A DNA stretch of 64,000 bases from assembly GCA_016584305.1 (NCBI GenBank), contig JACEEZ010003598.1:620886-684885 (forward strand). Reading direction: 5' to 3'. Numbering within the stretch: the stretch's first letter is position 1; every line of letters begins with the position of its first letter. This DNA comes from Chionoecetes opilio (lineage: Eukaryota > Arthropoda > Malacostraca > Decapoda > Majidae). The translations under genes and the position numbers were made by a program. The notes beneath the pieces were generated by a model. That model saw only the letters and a program-made list of their open reading frames with translations, had not been told where the DNA came from and searched no databases. Below, piece after piece: positions 23,901 through 33,425 of the stretch.

Positions 23901-24605
23901 AAGTTTGTCCACAGAGGTAACATAACAAACCCTGCTACCACACAACCACAAAATTACTTCCCACTCGCCAATGGTGAATATCCCCCTTCCGTGTACCCCC
24001 AGCATTAATTAAACAATTTTTTTCAAACATTCATTATCATAAATACTACTCTGTCCCAATTATTGGAATTCGTGGGTGGCTAGTCATATAACAAGAATTA
24101 TATCCACACCACGTTCATATTCAAGAATCATTAAATAGAACCTTATATTATCTGAATACTTAATTATACTTTGCCTCTACTAACTAGTTATGCACATTTA
24201 ACTATACTTATGTTCATGAATTAGTGTCCGGTCATATTTTTTTCTTTTTTTTTTTTTTTTTTTTTTTTTTTCCCTCATTTACCTGTAAATATAATTGTAA
24301 ACAATGGTTGTAAACATTTAGGGATCTAGTACCATAAAACTGTTAATGTTAAAGATTAATTTCTAGTAATTATTAGTACTTGAGTATTTGCCAGATGGCG
24401 ACTTTTTTTTATTTTTATTTTTTGTAAGAAAAACCTTTATACGGATTTCTCTCTTTTCTGCCCAAAAAGCATTGTTGCTGTCCAATGGGCTACTTGCATT
24501 TTTTTTTTTCACCAAAATAAAAACAAAAATGGACACTTAATCATGTAACTCCCCCCCTCTCTTGCAATAGTATAAAAAATAAAGTGTTTCATCAAGTGTT
24601 TCAAG
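23901..24605 (+). other. 3' end of CR1-like element (copy 1)
   Basis: The non-coding 3' region, with a long T-run (24,238-24,272) absent from the other copies, AGATGGCGACTTTTT, an AATAAA near 24,578 and a tail of GTGTTTCA repeats up to the TGTTA target duplication. The CR1/L2 group typically ends in short tandem repeats of this sort. Confidence 0.6.
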
Positions 24606-24905
24606 TGTTACTGGCAGTCTATTAGTGTTTTGTCCTAAGTTTGCAAAAAACCAATTCGTGATTGGGGTCTTCATTAAGTTATACTCCTCTCTCTCTCTGC
24701 CAAATATACACTTAAAATATACCATAGTTAACTACAAAACTACAAACGGACTTGTCAATAAGATTTCTTATACCAAAGAGTAAAATCCCCCATTGACCAT
24801 TTTAAAGAGAAAAAGCCTTTGTTCCAACGTTCTTGCTCCTCGTTTCTTGCCAACCCTACTGGGTTTAGTCACTACCTAACTTCCCTTTCCTTGTTCCTGG
24901 TGTTA
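24606..24905 (-). pseudogene. RTC copy 1b, continuation (5' part)
   Basis: Continuation of the RTC element cut at 10,533, with the same residues as the N-terminal half of the 9,442-9,918 frame (SFKCIFGRE-type sequence) but frameshifted. Confidence 0.7.
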
Positions 24906-25070
24906 CTGGTGTGTGGTGTGTGTGACTGTGCTGTGTGTGTGTGTGATGTGTGTGTGTATTGTTGTGTGTGTATGTGTTGTGTGTGTGTGACTGTGTGTGT
25001 GTGTGTGTGTGTGTGTGGTGTTGTGTGTGGTGTGTTGTGTGTGTGGTGTGTGGTGTGTGTGTGATGCTGT
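24906..25070. repeat. (TG)n microsatellite, impure
   Basis: TG/GTGTG with interruptions, at the same place as 45,640-45,836 of copy 2. Confidence 0.9.
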
Positions 25071-25560
25071 CCAGAACCAAACTAAGGACTGAAGCTAGGG
25101 AAGTTTCTTCTTTTCCTTATTAGTAAAACAATATAACGAATGAACCAATCAACAACAACAACAAAACAAAAACAACAACAACAACAACAAAAACACAACA
25201 ACAATATGGTGAATACGATGCTAAGGAAAAAATATGATCAAATATTACAGCAAAAAATTTTTACAACTACAACGAAAAATACAAGAAGATTAACAGATAT
25301 GATAAAGAGAGAAAGATATTTATAATAAAAATAAATTGTTTTATTAGTAAATACAAAAAAGTTAATATTTCGACTTACTTTTAGCGGATTTTTTTTGCGA
25401 ATTTCTTACGTTGGCGACGACAGACGAGAGAAAAATGTACGACCAATGAGTCATAAAATAGTTTCCTATACTTGATGGATTCATGAAAGGCAAAAGGGTG
25501 TATATTGTGGCGTGTGAATATTGTTTACTAAATTTTCCACATATATACGTAGTGACGGTC
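25071..25560. other. Spacer with CAA repeats
   Basis: Shared with 45,837-46,340. It includes a CAACAACAA/ACAAAA tract (25,150-25,205). No gene seen. Confidence 0.6.
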
Positions 25561-25567
25561 AGAAAGG

Positions 25568-25613
25568 GCACGCACACACACACACACACGATCACACACA
25601 CACACAGTCACAG

Positions 25614-25652
<39 letters not shown>

Positions 25653-25695
25653 TACACACACACACACACACACACAGTCACAGTCACAATCACAG

Positions 25696-25762
<67 letters not shown>

Positions 25763-25803
25763 CACAGTCACAATCACAGTCACACACACACACACACACA
25801 CAC
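25568..25803. repeat. (CA)n with CAGTCACAGTCACAATCA interludes
   Basis: Long CA tract broken by two copies of a CAGTCA-type higher-order interlude. The ORFs are His-Thr or Cys-Val artefacts. Confidence 0.95.
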
Positions 25804-25978
25804 GGGTCAATGGCACTCTTTTATAACATCACTTTATGAGTAACACCTAAACAAGCTTACACGTCAAGAATTTGTGATATATTTGTGATGAGAGACAAAA
25901 TGTATATGAGTTTTATTGTAGATAATGATGGAGATGGATTATTATGAAGCTATTTATGTTATTTGTAAATAGTGGCTT

Positions 25979-25982
25979 GCAG

Positions 25983-26069
<87 letters not shown>

Positions 26070-26077
26070 GGGGGGGG
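25979..26077. repeat. (GA)n followed by G12
   Basis: GA microsatellite ending in a G-run, also in copy 2 at 47,145-47,318. Confidence 0.95.
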
Positions 26078-26221
26078 GGGAGGATGGTATATGAGTACTT
26101 TTGATGATAAGGTACAGAACAAAAATTATCAGTTTTTGGTGGACTGATTCAGAATAATAAAAGGCGACTCATACAGGCAGACATTGGTATAGTATATATA
26201 AAGGCGTGTGTCTTATTGCTT

Positions 26222-26302
26222 TCATCCTATGGGGAGAGCCATAGACCTATGGGAGACCCATAGACCTATGGGGAGACCTATAGACCTATGGGAGACCTGA
26301 TG
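26222..26302. repeat. ~20-bp GGGAGACCCATAGACCTAT minisatellite
   Basis: Four imperfect copies. The matching array in copy 2 is at 47,463-47,527. Confidence 0.85.
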
Positions 26303-27092
26303 GTACGAAGATGGGATATAAAGCACAGATAAATATTAACGGTGGTGCTTCCTTAACAATCTATCATTAATATTGTGCGAGTAGAGGACGAGGGAAGGCT
26401 AGTTACGAGCGAGTGCGAAGCGCTCGCGAGTCCTCACTCACTCGGATTTTTCCGGGATAAGCGGCCGACCCGACCCGACCGACCGTCTTGCTTTTTAGGA
26501 GCTTATATCTCTGGAATCCCGCCTCCGATAGACAAGCGATCTTCGCCATCTGATAGCCCCATTCAATCCCTATTTGTGCTTGACATGTTTTGTCTCACGT
26601 GAGGGGTCAGCATGGCGCGTGGCGCGTGCCGCGTGAGGGGTGTCAGACAACGTTATCTTGCTATAGCTAAGAAACGGCTGTACCGACTAAGTTGAAATTT
26701 GGTGTGTGGTTTGATACCACACACCTAGCAATGTCACACAGGTCAAACTCTGGGTGACGCCGCACGTGCGCACGTGCAGCGAGTTTCTACGGGCTCTCTC
26801 GTTCTTCGCCGATTAAGGCGTCTTACATAACACCTGTATCGCTTTTATATCCTGATTTTGAAATGAGTTGAAGAAAAACAGGAATGGGTAAAACAATAGA
26901 AGACAGAAGAAATAATAGTAGAAATAAAAAGGTGGTGCGCTGCTCACCTTGCTGTGTTATATGCTATGTTGTTGCTATGTTATATTTCTTATATAATTAC
27001 GTTTTTATATTTTCAAAGATTTTGTCAATAAATATTCAAATTTTTGTTATATCAAGACAAACATGGGCCTAATAATCATTACACATAAACGG
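26303..27092. other. Spacer with small inverted repeats
   Basis: No gene recognised. It contains GCGAGTGCGAAGCGCTCGC (about 26,409), a perfect 10-bp-arm hairpin at 26,701-26,725 and a 16-bp palindrome with two CACGTG cores near 26,763. All three recur in copy 2 (47,636-48,030), with small base differences. Confidence 0.55.
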
Positions 27093-27150
27093 ACGTTCAC
27101 ACACACACACACACACACTCACACACACCACACACACACACACACACACG
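27093..27150. repeat. (CA)n microsatellite
   Basis: CA tract directly upstream of the SINE head. Confidence 0.95.
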
Positions 27151-27152
27151 TC

Positions 27153-27410
27153 CATGTGGCACAGTTGGTTAGGGCGCTCGGCATCATTCTGTGGTCCGGC
27201 GTTCGATCCCCGACCCCGCTCATTCCCGGGGATTTTTCCACTGTGAAATTCAGGCGGTACTGTCCCTCTTGATCAAGGGGATGGGGATGTGTGGTATGTG
27301 CGATCACGTAATAGATCGGTAATAATGAGCTCTAAGCTCGCACTGTGAGGGTAAAACTGGCGATCACGAGCCAAGCGATCGATCGCGTGGACAAGACCAT
27401 GGGTGAATAA
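27153..27410 (+). mobile_element. tRNA-derived SINE, copy 1
   Basis: A pol III A box (TGGCACAGTTGG, about 27,157-27,168) and B box (GTTCGATCCC, 27,201-27,210) lie at tRNA-like spacing, followed by an unrelated ~190-bp body and a CA-rich tail. The same unit stands at 48,411-48,660. The tRNA-like part cannot fold into a full cloverleaf without gaps, so I call it a SINE and not a tRNA gene. The parent tRNA is not determined. Confidence 0.65.
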
Positions 27411-27451
27411 TACACACACACATACACACACACACACACACTCACCTCTCC

Positions 27452-27668
27452 TCGACGGCGGAGAGGCAGTCCCCCTCGGTCTCGCTGTCGTCCTCGGAGG
27501 CGGAGAGGCAGTCCCCCTCGGTCTCGCTGTCATCCTCGGGGGCAGAGGGGCAGTGCCCCTCGGACTCGCTGTCATCTTCGGGGGCAGAGGGGCAGTCCCC
27601 CTCGGTCTCAATGTCATTCTCGGGGGCAGAGGGGCAGTGCCCCTCGGTCTCGATGTCATCCTCCGTCT
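27452..27668. repeat. 42-bp tandem repeat (coding-compatible)
   Basis: About five copies of a 42-bp unit (GGCGGAGAGGCAGTCCCCCT..). On the minus strand it reads either RPRGTAPLPPRMTA (14 residues, within the 158-codon frame 27,273-27,746) or, in another frame, an acidic EDDSETEGDCLSAS repeat. The unit length is a multiple of three. Whether it is coding is unknown. Copy 2 has it at 48,715-48,925 with indels. Confidence 0.8.
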
Positions 27669-27847
27669 CCGAGGATGACCGGGAGACCGAGGGAGAGCAC
27701 CTGCCTTCGCCTCCAGGCTGTCACCTTGGAGGTGTAGTCGCCCCAAGTGTACTTCAGTGTGCGTCCCCCAGTGACTGTGTGACTCGGGGCGGAGCGGCGG
27801 GGGCGAGGAGACTTGGAACCTGAGAAGGAGAAGTACTAGTGGTGGAT

Positions 27848-28055
27848 GGAGTTAATACATAGCATTGTAGATCATCTTGGAACCAGGTTGTGCCGCGTGG
27901 AGGTGGTGACAGGTTGGAGTTAATACATAAGTACTGTAGATCATCTTGGAACCAGGTTGTGCCGCGTGGAGGTGACAGGTTGGAGTTAATACATAAGTAA
28001 TGTAGATCATCTTGGAACCAAGTTGTGCCGCGTGGAGGTGACAGGTTGGAGTTAA
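27848..28055. repeat. 66-69-bp tandem repeat
   Basis: Three to four copies of GAGTTAATACATAAGTA..GTAGATCATCTTGGAACCAGG..GCCGCGTGGAGGTGACAGGTTG. The minus strand is open through it (27,754-28,098). Copy 2 is at 49,110-49,330. Confidence 0.9.
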
Positions 28056-28460
28056 GGATGATTTTGATAAAACTTCCAAATAAGGTCATGTTCGCCAAGC
28101 GTCTTTACTCCAACCTGTACATCCCATTTTCAGGGTGCATGAAATGAAGGCTTGATGGTTTGAACGACTCACGCGTCACCGAGAAGGTCTGGAGAAATGC
28201 ACACGAAGATGCATGCTGCCCAGAGGCAAGAAGTCACCGAGGAAGTGCAGGGTTTTTGGAGTTACCCCTCGAGCACCCTCCCTCCTGGAGCCAAGGATTG
28301 AAGTACAAGGCGGGTTTTAACCCAGCCAAGGGGGATGCCCTGTACAGGGCAGTCCCTTGCCGGTCCCAAGCCCGGATAAATGGAGAGGGTTGAGGTTGTG
28401 TTAACTGCTCAACCTCGTAAAAAATTACCTGTTACTAAAAACTTGGCCCAGCCTCGGAAT
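28056..28460. other. Spacer upstream of CEHC gene, LINE-tail-like motif
   Basis: At about 28,354-28,392 it reads GCCGGTCCCAAGCCCGGATA and AATGGAGAGGGTTG, wording I associate from memory with 3' regions of widespread animal LINE/RTE-type elements (unverified). No gene otherwise. Confidence 0.4.
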
Positions 28461-28463
28461 TAG

Positions 28464-29003
28464 GACAGACCTTTAGATGACGACTTAGTGATCAGCGTCA
28501 GTGCTGATCACGCGACCCTGACCACCCCTATGACCACCCCCAACGGTCCTCGAGTGGCGGACGGCCAGGCCCTCGAGACGTCAGCCTCTGGCCGTAACCC
28601 CCCCGCGTGGCAGGAGCTGCTCGGGGGTAAGGAAGAAAGCATGAAGCTGGATTGCGAGCATTGCTCGTTTGTTTCAGACTGTGAGAAGTGTTTCCCTCAA
28701 ATAAGAGGCAAGCAAAGAAAATCAATCCGTGCATTGATTAAACAGCAGAAGATGAAGGCGAAGCGAGAACAGGATAAGGCGCTTAACGCCAAAGTTGAGC
28801 AGGACAAGAAGCAAGAAGGAAAAGCTGCCCAGGGGCACGGAGCTCCTGAGGAAGAGTCTGAGATCGTCAACAGATTTCAAGATCAATCTCCGGAACTCAA
28901 TTGCGAGCATGGTGTATTTGTCTCATTTTGTAAGCCAGGTTCCCGTCAGTCAACTAGCAAAGAAAAACACCACCTGATAGATCCTAAAATGTCGAAGAAA
29001 TAG
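28464..29003 (+). CDS. CEHC-module protein, upstream half
   Basis: The frame is open from 28,464 and has an internal ATG at 28,641 (MKLDCEHC). The protein carries two short Cys modules. Module 1 (Cys codons from 28,653) reads CEHCSFVSDCEKC, that is C-x2-C-x5-C-x2-C. Module 2 (from 28,902) reads CEHGVFVSFCKPG, with two of the four Cys changed to Gly. Between them is a Lys/Glu-rich stretch (~60 residues) likely to be a coiled coil, with AQGHGAPEEESEIV. It ends at TAG 29,001-29,003. The frame continues open past the TAG straight into the ORF at 29,067, so the two ORFs are one broken gene or a stop-separated pair. Four short-spaced Cys suggest a small zinc-binding knuckle, by inference. I do not recognise the family. 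Confidence 0.55.
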   Translation, partial: DRPLDDDLVISVSADHATLTTPMTTPNGPRVADGQALETSASGRNPPAWQELLGGKEESMKLDCEHCSFVSDCEKCFPQIRGKQRKSIRALIKQQKMKAKREQDKALNAKVEQDKKQEGKAAQGHGAPEEESEIVNRFQDQSPELNCEHGVFVSFCKPGSRQSTSKEKHHLIDPKMSKK

Positions 29004-29066
29004 AAGAGGGCGGAGAGGCAGAGTGATCGGCTGAGAGGCGAGAAGGAACAGAAGCGAGATTGTATT

Positions 29067-29831
29067 ATGGCTCTTTTGGCTCAGCTGGAGGAGGACATGA
29101 ATGCCGCCGAGGAGCCTCCCCGGGGACTAGGAGTTCCTGAAGAAGAGTCTGAGCAAGAGGACGCAGACAGCCCTCAGCTGGACTGCGAGCACTGCGCGTT
29201 GGTCTCAGACTGCGAAAAGTGTTTCCCTCAAATACAAGACAACCAAAGAACATTAGTCATTGCGTTGATTAAGCAGAAGATGAAGACGAAACGAGAAAAT
29301 AATAAGGCGCTCAACGCCAAACTTGAGAAGAAGAATGAAGAAAACGCTGCCCAGGGGCACGGGGCTCCTGAGGACACGTCCGAGATTGTCAAAAAATTTG
29401 AAGATCGATTTCCGGGACTCAAGTGCGAGCATTGTGTATTTGTCGCGTATTGTGAGCAATGTTCCCGTCAGTTAGGTGACGAAGAAAAAAACCAGCTAAA
29501 AGATTATAAAATGATGAAGAGAAAGAAGAGGCACCAGCTGAGGAGCGAGCGTGTAGCGGCGCTTAACGCCGAGCTGGCCAAGGCGCAGAGCGAGGCGGCA
29601 AACACCGACCCGCCACCAACAACTCACCACCAGCAAATCAGGTTCACGTTTGATCCAGACCTGCCGCGGCCTATTAAGAATCGGGAACATTACTTTCAAG
29701 ATTACTTTAAGAGTGGATTGGGCGTAATAGACCAGAGTGAGCGACGCCTCCACGAGCTGAATGACGACACGGAGGTCTTCACTGAGGACATGCAGGCGAT
29801 GGCTGCCCGACGCGGCTGCACAAAGGCCTGA
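29067..29831 (+). CDS. CEHC-module protein, downstream half (254 aa)
   Basis: The clean ORF starts MALLAQLEEDMNAAEEPP. Module 3 (Cys codons from 29,184) reads CEHCALVSDCEKC. Module 4 (from 29,424) reads CEHCVFVAYCEQC. Both keep all four Cys. The linker NAAQGHGAPEDTSEIVKKFED mirrors the upstream ORF, so the gene holds an internal duplication of about 525 bp (modules 1-2 and modules 3-4). A basic, charged segment (KMMKRKKRHQLRSERVAALN) follows, then a distinct C-terminal ~70 residues (FTFDPDLPRPIKNREHYFQD, ending RRGCTKA). No signal peptide or membrane segment is seen. Paralogues lie at 1-960 and 49,750-51,150, both frameshifted. The function is unknown. A role in nucleic-acid or protein binding is only inferred from the Cys modules and basic charge. 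Confidence 0.6.
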   Translation: MALLAQLEEDMNAAEEPPRGLGVPEEESEQEDADSPQLDCEHCALVSDCEKCFPQIQDNQRTLVIALIKQKMKTKRENNKALNAKLEKKNEENAAQGHGAPEDTSEIVKKFEDRFPGLKCEHCVFVAYCEQCSRQLGDEEKNQLKDYKMMKRKKRHQLRSERVAALNAELAKAQSEAANTDPPPTTHHQQIRFTFDPDLPRPIKNREHYFQDYFKSGLGVIDQSERRLHELNDDTEVFTEDMQAMAARRGCTKA

Positions 29832-30204
29832 ACACGCGGGGCAAGTATATGTGGGGCCGCGGCGATAGACTTCATAGAAAACAACAACAACAACACTTTC
29901 GAGTTAGATGATCAAGAGCAAACACTTGCCAAAAATACTTACTTGTTATAACACGTCATTGAATGAATGTTGCCAGCCTGTGTTGCGGCGAAATCAAGCC
30001 AACCATTGCACTGAACTATGCGGACATGCGCCCAGATTAACTTAACAAGCAAGTGTCTAATTGTACCGTAGCGTCGGTCTTACTGCCTCATTTGTGTCCT
30101 GGTTCATTACTTAATTTGCCACAAATTGCTTGTCTAATAACTGGAGGCAAACTATTTACCGTAAATCACCGTCTCTGAAGAGTGTTCAGCATTTCCAGTA
30201 GTTT
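29832..30204. other. 3' flank of CEHC gene
   Basis: Non-coding, with ACAACAACAACAAC at 29,881 and no clear AATAAA. Shared with copies 0 and 2. Confidence 0.5.
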
Positions 30205-31376
30205 ATTATTATACACTGATCTATCTATCAACCTGTATGACCCTATTACTGCAACACTATATTATACACTGATCTATCTACCAACCTGTATGACCCTATT
30301 ACTGCAACACTATATTATACACTGACCTATCTATCAACCTACATGACCCTATTACTGCAACACTATATTATACACTGATCTATCTATCAACCTGTATGAC
30401 CCTATTACTGCAACACCATATTATACACTGATCTATCTACCAACCTGTATGACCCTATTACTGCAACACTATATTATACATTGATCTATCTATCAACCTG
30501 TATGACCCTATTACTGCAACACCATATTATACACTGATCTATCTATCAACCTGTATGACCCTATTACTGCAGCACTATATTATACACTGATCTATCTATC
30601 AACCTGTATGACTCTATTATTGCAACACCATATTATACACTGATCTATCTACCAACCTGTATGACCCTATTACTGCAACACCATATTATACACTGATCTA
30701 TCTATCAACCTGTATGACCCTATTACTGCAACACCATATTATACACTGATCTATCTACCAACCTGTATGACCCTATTACTGCAACACTATATTATACACT
30801 GATCTATCTATCAACCTGTATGACCCTATTACTGCAACACCATATTATACACTGATCTATCTATCAACCTGTATGACCCTATTACTGCAACACCATATTA
30901 TACACTGATCTATCTATCAACCTGTATGACCCTATTACTGCAACACTATATTATACACTGATCTATCTATCAACCTGTATGACCCTATTACTGCAACACT
31001 ATATTATACACTGATCTATCTATCAACCTACATGACCCTATTACTGCAACACCATATTATACACTGATCTATCTATCAACCTGTATGACATTATTACTGC
31101 AACACCATATTATACACTGATCTATCTATCAACCTGTATGACATTATTACTGCAACACTATATTATACACTGATCTATCTATCAACCTGTATGACCCTAT
31201 TACTGCAACACTATATTATACACTGATCTATCTACCAACCTGTATGACCCTATTACTGCAACACTATATTATACACTGATCTATCTATCAACCTGTATGA
31301 CCCTATTACTGCAACACTATATTATACACTGATCTATCTACCAACCTGTATGACCCTATTACTGCAACACCATATT
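30205..31376 (+). repeat. 53-bp minisatellite, clean array (~22 copies)
   Basis: Highly regular 53-bp unit (starts of ATACACTGAT at 30,211 and 30,264 confirm the period) with variants CTATC/CTACC and ACACTATA/ACACCATA interspersed. The period is not a multiple of three, and there are no unique spacers, so it is neither coding nor CRISPR. Confidence 0.97.
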
Positions 31377-31384
31377 ATGAGAAC

Positions 31385-32180
31385 TCATATCTTGAGAACT
31401 TCCTCCATTTTTTCCTGGAAGTAGAAAATGTTGGCTATTCAACGGAAACTAAGAGAAAAATCCTTACCTTGACATTTTTCACCTGTACAGTTGAATAATA
31501 TAATATACGTAATAATAATATAACTCCTAGTCCCCGGGGAGGCTCCTCGGCGGCATTCATGTCCTCCTCCAGCTGAGCCAAAAGAGCCATAATACAATCT
31601 CGCTTCTGTTCCTTCTCGCCTCTCAGCCGATCACTCTGCCTCTCCGCCCTCTTCTATTTCTTCGACATTTTAGGATCTATCAGGTGGTGTTTTTCTTTGC
31701 TAGTTGACTGACGGGAACCTGGCTTACAAAATGAGACAAATACACCATGCTCGCAATTGAGTTCCGGAGATTGATCTTGAAATCTGTTGACGATCTCAGA
31801 CTCTTCCTCAGGAGCTCCGTGCCCCTGGGCAGCTTTTCCTTCTTGCTTCTTGTCCTGCTCAACTTTGGCGTTAAGCGCCTTATCCTGTTCTCGCTTCGCC
31901 TTCATCTTCTGCTGTTTAATCAATGCACGGATTGATTTTCTTTGCTTGCCTCTTATTTGAGGGAAACACTTCTCACAGTCTGAAACAAACGAGCAATGCT
32001 CGCAATCCAGCTTCATGCTTTCTTCCTTACCCCCGAGCAGCTCCTGCCACGCGGGGGGTTACGGCCAGAGGCTGACGTCTCAGGGCCTGGCCGTCCCGCC
32101 ACTCGAGGACCGTTGGGGGTGGTCATAGGGGGTCAGGGGCGGATCAGCACTGACGCTGATCACTAAGTCTCATCTAAAAA
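31385..32180 (-). pseudogene. Inverted partial copy of CEHC upstream half
   Basis: The stretch 31,525-32,180 is the reverse complement of about 28,470-29,131. The 120-residue frame MKLDCEHC..DPKMSKK (32,016-31,654) matches the plus-strand one exactly, including the terminal stop. The stretch 31,395-31,500 is the inverted post-minisatellite spacer (compare 1,960-2,060). The minisatellite and the downstream ORF are missing between them. It ends at an N (32,186). It could be a real inversion or an assembly or read artefact. Confidence 0.85.
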
Positions 32181-32185
32181 GGGCT

Positions 32186-32186
32186 N
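32186..32186. other. Ambiguous base N at a join
   Basis: The only N in the window, set between the inverted CEHC copy and a (TG)n tract. It marks a likely assembly join. Confidence 0.8.
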
Positions 32187-32232
32187 GTTTGTGTGTGTGT
32201 GAGTGTGTGTGTGTGTGTGTGTGGTGTGGTGT

Positions 32233-32272
<40 letters not shown>

Positions 32273-32281
32273 TGTGTGTGA
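32187..32281. repeat. (TG)n microsatellite
   Basis: TG tract followed by GAATT units, the entry of copy 2 of the tandem unit. Confidence 0.95.
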
Positions 32282-32299
32282 ATGGAATTGAATTGAATT

Positions 32300-32905
32300 G
32301 AATTGAATAAGGTTTATTACTCAGACTTCAACAAAAGTATGGAGCACAGCTCCTTAATTGCCAACAAGTCATTATCCATATCAAACAACATAATACATCT
32401 TACAGATACATAACAGCATATTTTCATCTGAACATTTTAAATATTACATCCAGGAAATATACTATCCTATTTAATGTGTTAACATTATTACTCTGCATTA
32501 ATGTAATAAATTTTTCTCTGCTTGGTTTAATCCAGAAATACTCTGGGATATAGTCATGCCTGAGCTGACTTATTGCCTGATTATTACATTCTAAGACAAC
32601 ATGGTATTCATCCCCTAGATCTGCACCATCACATTTATCACAAAGGCTTTCCTCTCTGGGCACATTTTGGTATCTTCCTGCTGTTACTGGCAGTCTATTA
32701 TTGTTTGTCCTAAGTTTAGCAAAAACAATTCGTGATTTGGTCTTCAATTTAGTTAAATACTCCTCTCTGCCAAATATACACTTAAAAGATACATAGTTAC
32801 TACAAACAGACTTTGTCATAAGATTTATATACCAAAGAGTAATCCATTGATCTTTAAGCCTTTGTTTCACAGTTCTTGCCAACCCTACTGGGTTAGTCAC
32901 TTCCT
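32300..32905 (-). mobile_element. RTC element, copy 2a
   Basis: Same element as 9,320-9,935. The minus-strand frame 32,900-32,424 (158 codons) differs at a few residues (for example TNPVG for TIPVG and WIKPS for WTRPS). It keeps CDKC and HVVLEC of the presumed zinc-binding C-terminus. The RT core is absent. Confidence 0.7.
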
Positions 32906-32914
32906 GGTTCCTGG

Positions 32915-32950
32915 TGTGACTGTGTGTCTGTGTGTATGTGTGTGTGTGTG

Positions 32951-33000
<50 letters not shown>

Positions 33001-33018
33001 GTGTGTGTTTGCGTGTGT
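32915..33018. repeat. (TG)n microsatellite
   Basis: TG tract between tandem RTC copies. Confidence 0.95.
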
Positions 33019-33425
33019 GAATTGAATTGAATTGAATTGAATTGAATAAGGTTTATTACTCAGACTTCAACAGAAGTATGGATCACAGCTCCTTAATTGC
33101 CAACAAGTCATTATCCATATCAAACAACATAATACATCTTACAGATACATAACAGCATATTTTCATCTGAACATTTTAAATATTACATCCAGGAAATATA
33201 CTATCCTATTTAATGTGTTAACATTATTAGTCTGCATTAATGTAATAAATTTTTCTCTGCTTGGTCTAGTCCAGAAATACTCTGGGATATAGTCATGCCT
33301 GAGCTGACTTATTGCCTGATTATTACACTCTAAGACAACAATGTATTCATCCCCTAGATCTGCACCATCACATTTATCACAAAGGCTTTCCTCTCTGGGC
33401 ACATTTTGGTATCTTCCTGCTGTTA
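33019..33425 (-). mobile_element. RTC copy 2b, interrupted (3' part)
   Basis: Minus-strand frame 33,402-33,163 covers only the C-terminal 79 residues. It is cut at TGTTA (33,421-33,425) by the CR1-like element and resumes at 45,415. Confidence 0.8.

Larger units (their letters stand above)
10534..24605 (+). mobile_element. CR1/Jockey-like non-LTR element, copy 1
   Basis: Both ends are defined by the split RTC host: TGTTA at 10,529-10,533 and at 24,606-24,610. In order it holds a 5' UTR, ORF1 (10,687-11,409), a ~50-bp minisatellite, an intruding GC-rich block (about 11,905-17,265), a second noisy ORF1 remnant (about 17,270-17,950), more minisatellite, a TTA tract, endonuclease-RT remnants and a 3' end with AATAAA and TGTTTCAAG repeats. 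Having two ORF1 stretches in one element suggests duplication or an assembly join across the GC-rich block. Confidence 0.65.

Noticed and set aside
27153..27225. Functional tRNA gene
   Set aside because: The A and B boxes fit, but the acceptor stem does not close and a SINE body follows. It recurs inside the tandem unit.
30205..31376. CRISPR-like array
   Set aside because: The repeats are contiguous 53-bp units without unique spacers, in an animal genome context.
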